Positions 41,664 to 43,197 of a stretch of DNA of 43,197 nucleotides are shown here, piece by piece (the stretch's first letter is position 1; every line of letters begins with the position of its first letter). The translations under genes and the position numbers were made by a program. The notes beneath the pieces were generated by a model. That model was not told where the DNA came from, made no database searches, and saw only the letters and a list, made by a program, of their open reading frames with translations. The DNA comes from Sphingomonadaceae bacterium (GTDB lineage Bacteria; Pseudomonadota; Alphaproteobacteria; Sphingomonadales; Sphingomonadaceae): positions 1 to 43,197 of the forward strand of contig CANJUF010000028.1 in NCBI GenBank assembly GCA_947477745.1. Reading direction: 5' to 3'.

Positions 41664-42035
41664 TCAGTGCATGCCTCTGGCGGTAAGCACGCAGCGCAAA
41701 TCGCCCGGCTGGCCGTTGGGTCCAAGTTCACGCAGGTAGCCGACTGAGGTGCGCTCGAAAGCGCGGCCCTCGAACGGACCGCCGGTCATCACCAGTCGCT
41801 TGCCGGTCAGCAGGTAGCTGCCGCGTTTGCCGCTCACCGCATAGCTTGAGGATGCAAGCACCCGGAAATCGCGCTCGGGCACGCGCACCGCAACCAGGCC
41901 GGTGATGTCGCCGGGCCTCTCGCATATGTATCGGCCGGTCGGCAGGGTGCCGATCTCGCCGCCCGGCACGCCTAGAACCGGAGCGGCCGCGCAGGCGAGC
42001 GCCAGGGCGAAGGCGAGGAAGGGAAGACGTAGCAT
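41664..42035 (-). CDS. Small secreted protein of unknown function
   Basis: A 123-residue protein with a Sec signal peptide (FLAFALALACAAAPVLG, cleavage near residue 22). The mature segment has GRYICERPGD and a mixed strand pattern. I do not recognise the family. It lies 64 bases upstream of the NTF2-like gene on the same strand, and 100 bases from the divergent efp start. Probably periplasmic. Confidence 0.7.
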   Translation of the reverse strand: MLRLPFLAFALALACAAAPVLGVPGGEIGTLPTGRYICERPGDITGLVAVRVPERDFRVLASSSYAVSGKRGSYLLTGKRLVMTGGPFEGRAFERTSVGYLRELGPNGQPGDLRCVLTARGMH

Positions 42036-42135
42036 GACCAGCCCCGGCTAGCATTGCCGCGATGCGATTGCCACAGCCTTGCCAGCGCGCTAAGGGCGCG
42101 GCCTCACAGACATTACTCCCGCGAAGGCAGCTCCC

Positions 42136-42699
42136 ATGAAGATCAGCGGCGTCGATATCCGTCCCGGCAATATTCTCGAATACGAAGGCGGCATCTGGAA
42201 GGTCGCCAAGACCCAGCACACCCAGCCGGGCAAGGGCGGCGCTTTCATGCAGGTCGAGATGAAGAACCTGATCGACGGGCGCAAGACCAACGTGCGTTTC
42301 CGCAGTGCCGACACGGTCGAGAAGGTCCGGCTCGACACCAAGGATTTCCAGTTCCTCTATGCCGACGGCGACCAGTTGGTGTTCATGGACAAGGACACTT
42401 ACGAGCAGATCCAGCTTCCGGCAGACCTGCTGGGCGGGGCCGATGCTTTCCTTCAGGATGGCATGGAAGTCTCGCTCGAACTGTGGGAGGAGCGTCCGAT
42501 CTCGGTGCAGCTTCCCGAACAGGTCGAGGCGACGATCGTCGAGGCCGACGCCGTGGTCAAGGGCCAGACCGCCTCATCCAGCTACAAGCCCGCGATGCTC
42601 GATAACGGCGTCCGGGTGATGGTGCCGCCGCACATCGGCAGCGGCACACGGATCGTGGTCGACGTTTACGAGCGGACCTACGTCAGCAAGGCGAACTGA
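42136..42699 (+). CDS. efp: Elongation factor P
   Basis: A 187-residue three-barrel translation factor that rescues ribosomes stalled on polyproline. [17 protein letters not shown] starts it, and the modification loop [10 protein letters not shown] carries Lys33 at the position lysylated in E. coli [15 protein letters not shown] sequence ends the final OB domain. Only 7 bases separate its stop from the inositol-monophosphatase-like start. No modification enzyme gene (epmA/B) is in the window. Confidence 0.97.
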   Translation: MKISGVDIRPGNILEYEGGIWKVAKTQHTQPGKGGAFMQVEMKNLIDGRKTNVRFRSADTVEKVRLDTKDFQFLYADGDQLVFMDKDTYEQIQLPADLLGGADAFLQDGMEVSLELWEERPISVQLPEQVEATIVEADAVVKGQTASSSYKPAMLDNGVRVMVPPHIGSGTRIVVDVYERTYVSKAN

Positions 42700-42706
42700 T
42701 CTCCCA

Positions 42707-43197
42707 ATGAGCGCCATTTCCGGCCTGATCCGCGTCATCGAACGCGCCGCGCGCAAGGCGGGCCAGCGCCTGCGCCGCGATTTCGGCGAGATCGAGCACT
42801 TGCAGGTCTCCAAGAAAGGCCCGGCCGATTTCGTTTCCAAGGCCGACCAGCACGCCGAGCGCACCTTGTGGGACGAATTGCGATCAGCGCGGCCCGACTG
42901 GGGCTTCCTGATGGAGGAAGGCGGCGAGATTCCCGGTGAAGAAGGCAAGCCGCGTTTTATCATCGATCCGCTCGACGGCACCAGCAACTTTCTCCACGGC
43001 ATCCCTCACTTCGCGATTTCCATCGCGGTGCAGGAGCCGCGGCTTGACGGGAAAGGCTGGGGCGAGGTGACAGCCGCGCTGGTCTACCAGCCGATTACCG
43101 ATGAAAGCTACTGGGCCGAGAAAAGCCGCGGCGCATGGCTTCAGGATCGGCGCCTGCGCGTCTCGGGCCGCCGCCATCTCGACGAAAGCCTGATCGC
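42707..43197 (+). CDS. suhB: Inositol-monophosphatase family protein, 3'-truncated by window
   Basis: The first 163 codons of a metal-dependent phosphatase, cut by the window edge, not by a stop. The metal motif is FIIDPLDGTSNFLHG, with the preceding MEEGGE carrying the first metal ligand. The N-terminal helix RVIERAARKAGQRLRRDFG is typical. It follows efp by 7 bases, an arrangement common in alphaproteobacteria. The SuhB assignment is moderate because the C-terminal half is not visible. Confidence 0.85.
   Translation, partial: MSAISGLIRVIERAARKAGQRLRRDFGEIEHLQVSKKGPADFVSKADQHAERTLWDELRSARPDWGFLMEEGGEIPGEEGKPRFIIDPLDGTSNFLHGIPHFAISIAVQEPRLDGKGWGEVTAALVYQPITDESYWAEKSRGAWLQDRRLRVSGRRHLDESLI

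Overview
The window looks like chromosome from a GC-rich alphaproteobacterium of the order Sphingomonadales (a Sphingomonas, Novosphingobium or Erythrobacter relative). The reasons are the exosortase-A-associated gene set, an RNase E with an acidic insert in its S1 domain and a C-terminal GWW motif, an alphaproteobacterial rne / amidase / PBP1A order, and the many lipid-type SDR, acyl-CoA and steroid-dehydrogenase-like genes. No IS element, phage gene, CRISPR array, tRNA or rRNA was seen.

Layout. (1) 40-1479: DEAD-box RNA helicase. (2) 1547-11488: an acyl-CoA type catabolic region with an SRPBCC protein, a secreted DUF1214-like protein, acyl-CoA ligase, crotonase, two SDRs, an isovaleryl-CoA-dehydrogenase-like flavoprotein, a cyclase-family hydrolase, a Tyr-phosphatase-like protein and an alpha/beta hydrolase. 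(3) 11524-13388: a small outer-membrane protein diverging from trxB, with an FNR/FixK-like box between them. (4) 13392-18958: the accessory half of an exosortase A/EPS locus (hydrolases 1 and 2, ACP, FemAB-like acyltransferase, AMP ligase, PLP decarboxylase). No exosortase and no EPS export genes are in view. (5) 18959-19601: a mostly gene-free stretch that holds a possible mini-lipoprotein, a CtrA-box promoter, a 9-codon ORF with a strong ribosome site, and a strong intrinsic terminator. Together these look like an undescribed small RNA or micropeptide unit. (6) 19602-22916: zapE, thioesterase, JmjC-like oxygenase and sdhB, all on the minus strand. (7) 23050-30680: an SDR, rne, a cell-wall amidase and PBP1A. 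(8) 30712-41599: a second catabolic island with SDRs, a quinone oxidoreductase, an EthD-like protein, a KstD-like flavoprotein, a thioesterase, a Rieske ferredoxin, a three-subunit molybdenum hydroxylase (FAD-FeS-Mo order) followed by its own MoaD-like protein ending in GG, and an NTF2-like protein. (9) 41664-43197: a secreted protein, efp, and the start of an inositol-monophosphatase gene cut by the window end.

How the genes work together. Regions 2 and 8 contain steps typical of hydrophobic ring or branched-chain compound breakdown: CoA activation, alpha/beta dehydrogenation, hydration, alcohol oxidation, ring dehydrogenation, Mo-dependent hydroxylation and thioester hydrolysis. The substrate cannot be read from sequence; a steroid- or terpenoid-like compound is an inference from the KstD-like gene. 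Several convergent gene pairs are separated only by perfect or near-perfect hairpins built around their stop codons, which seems to be the local termination style.
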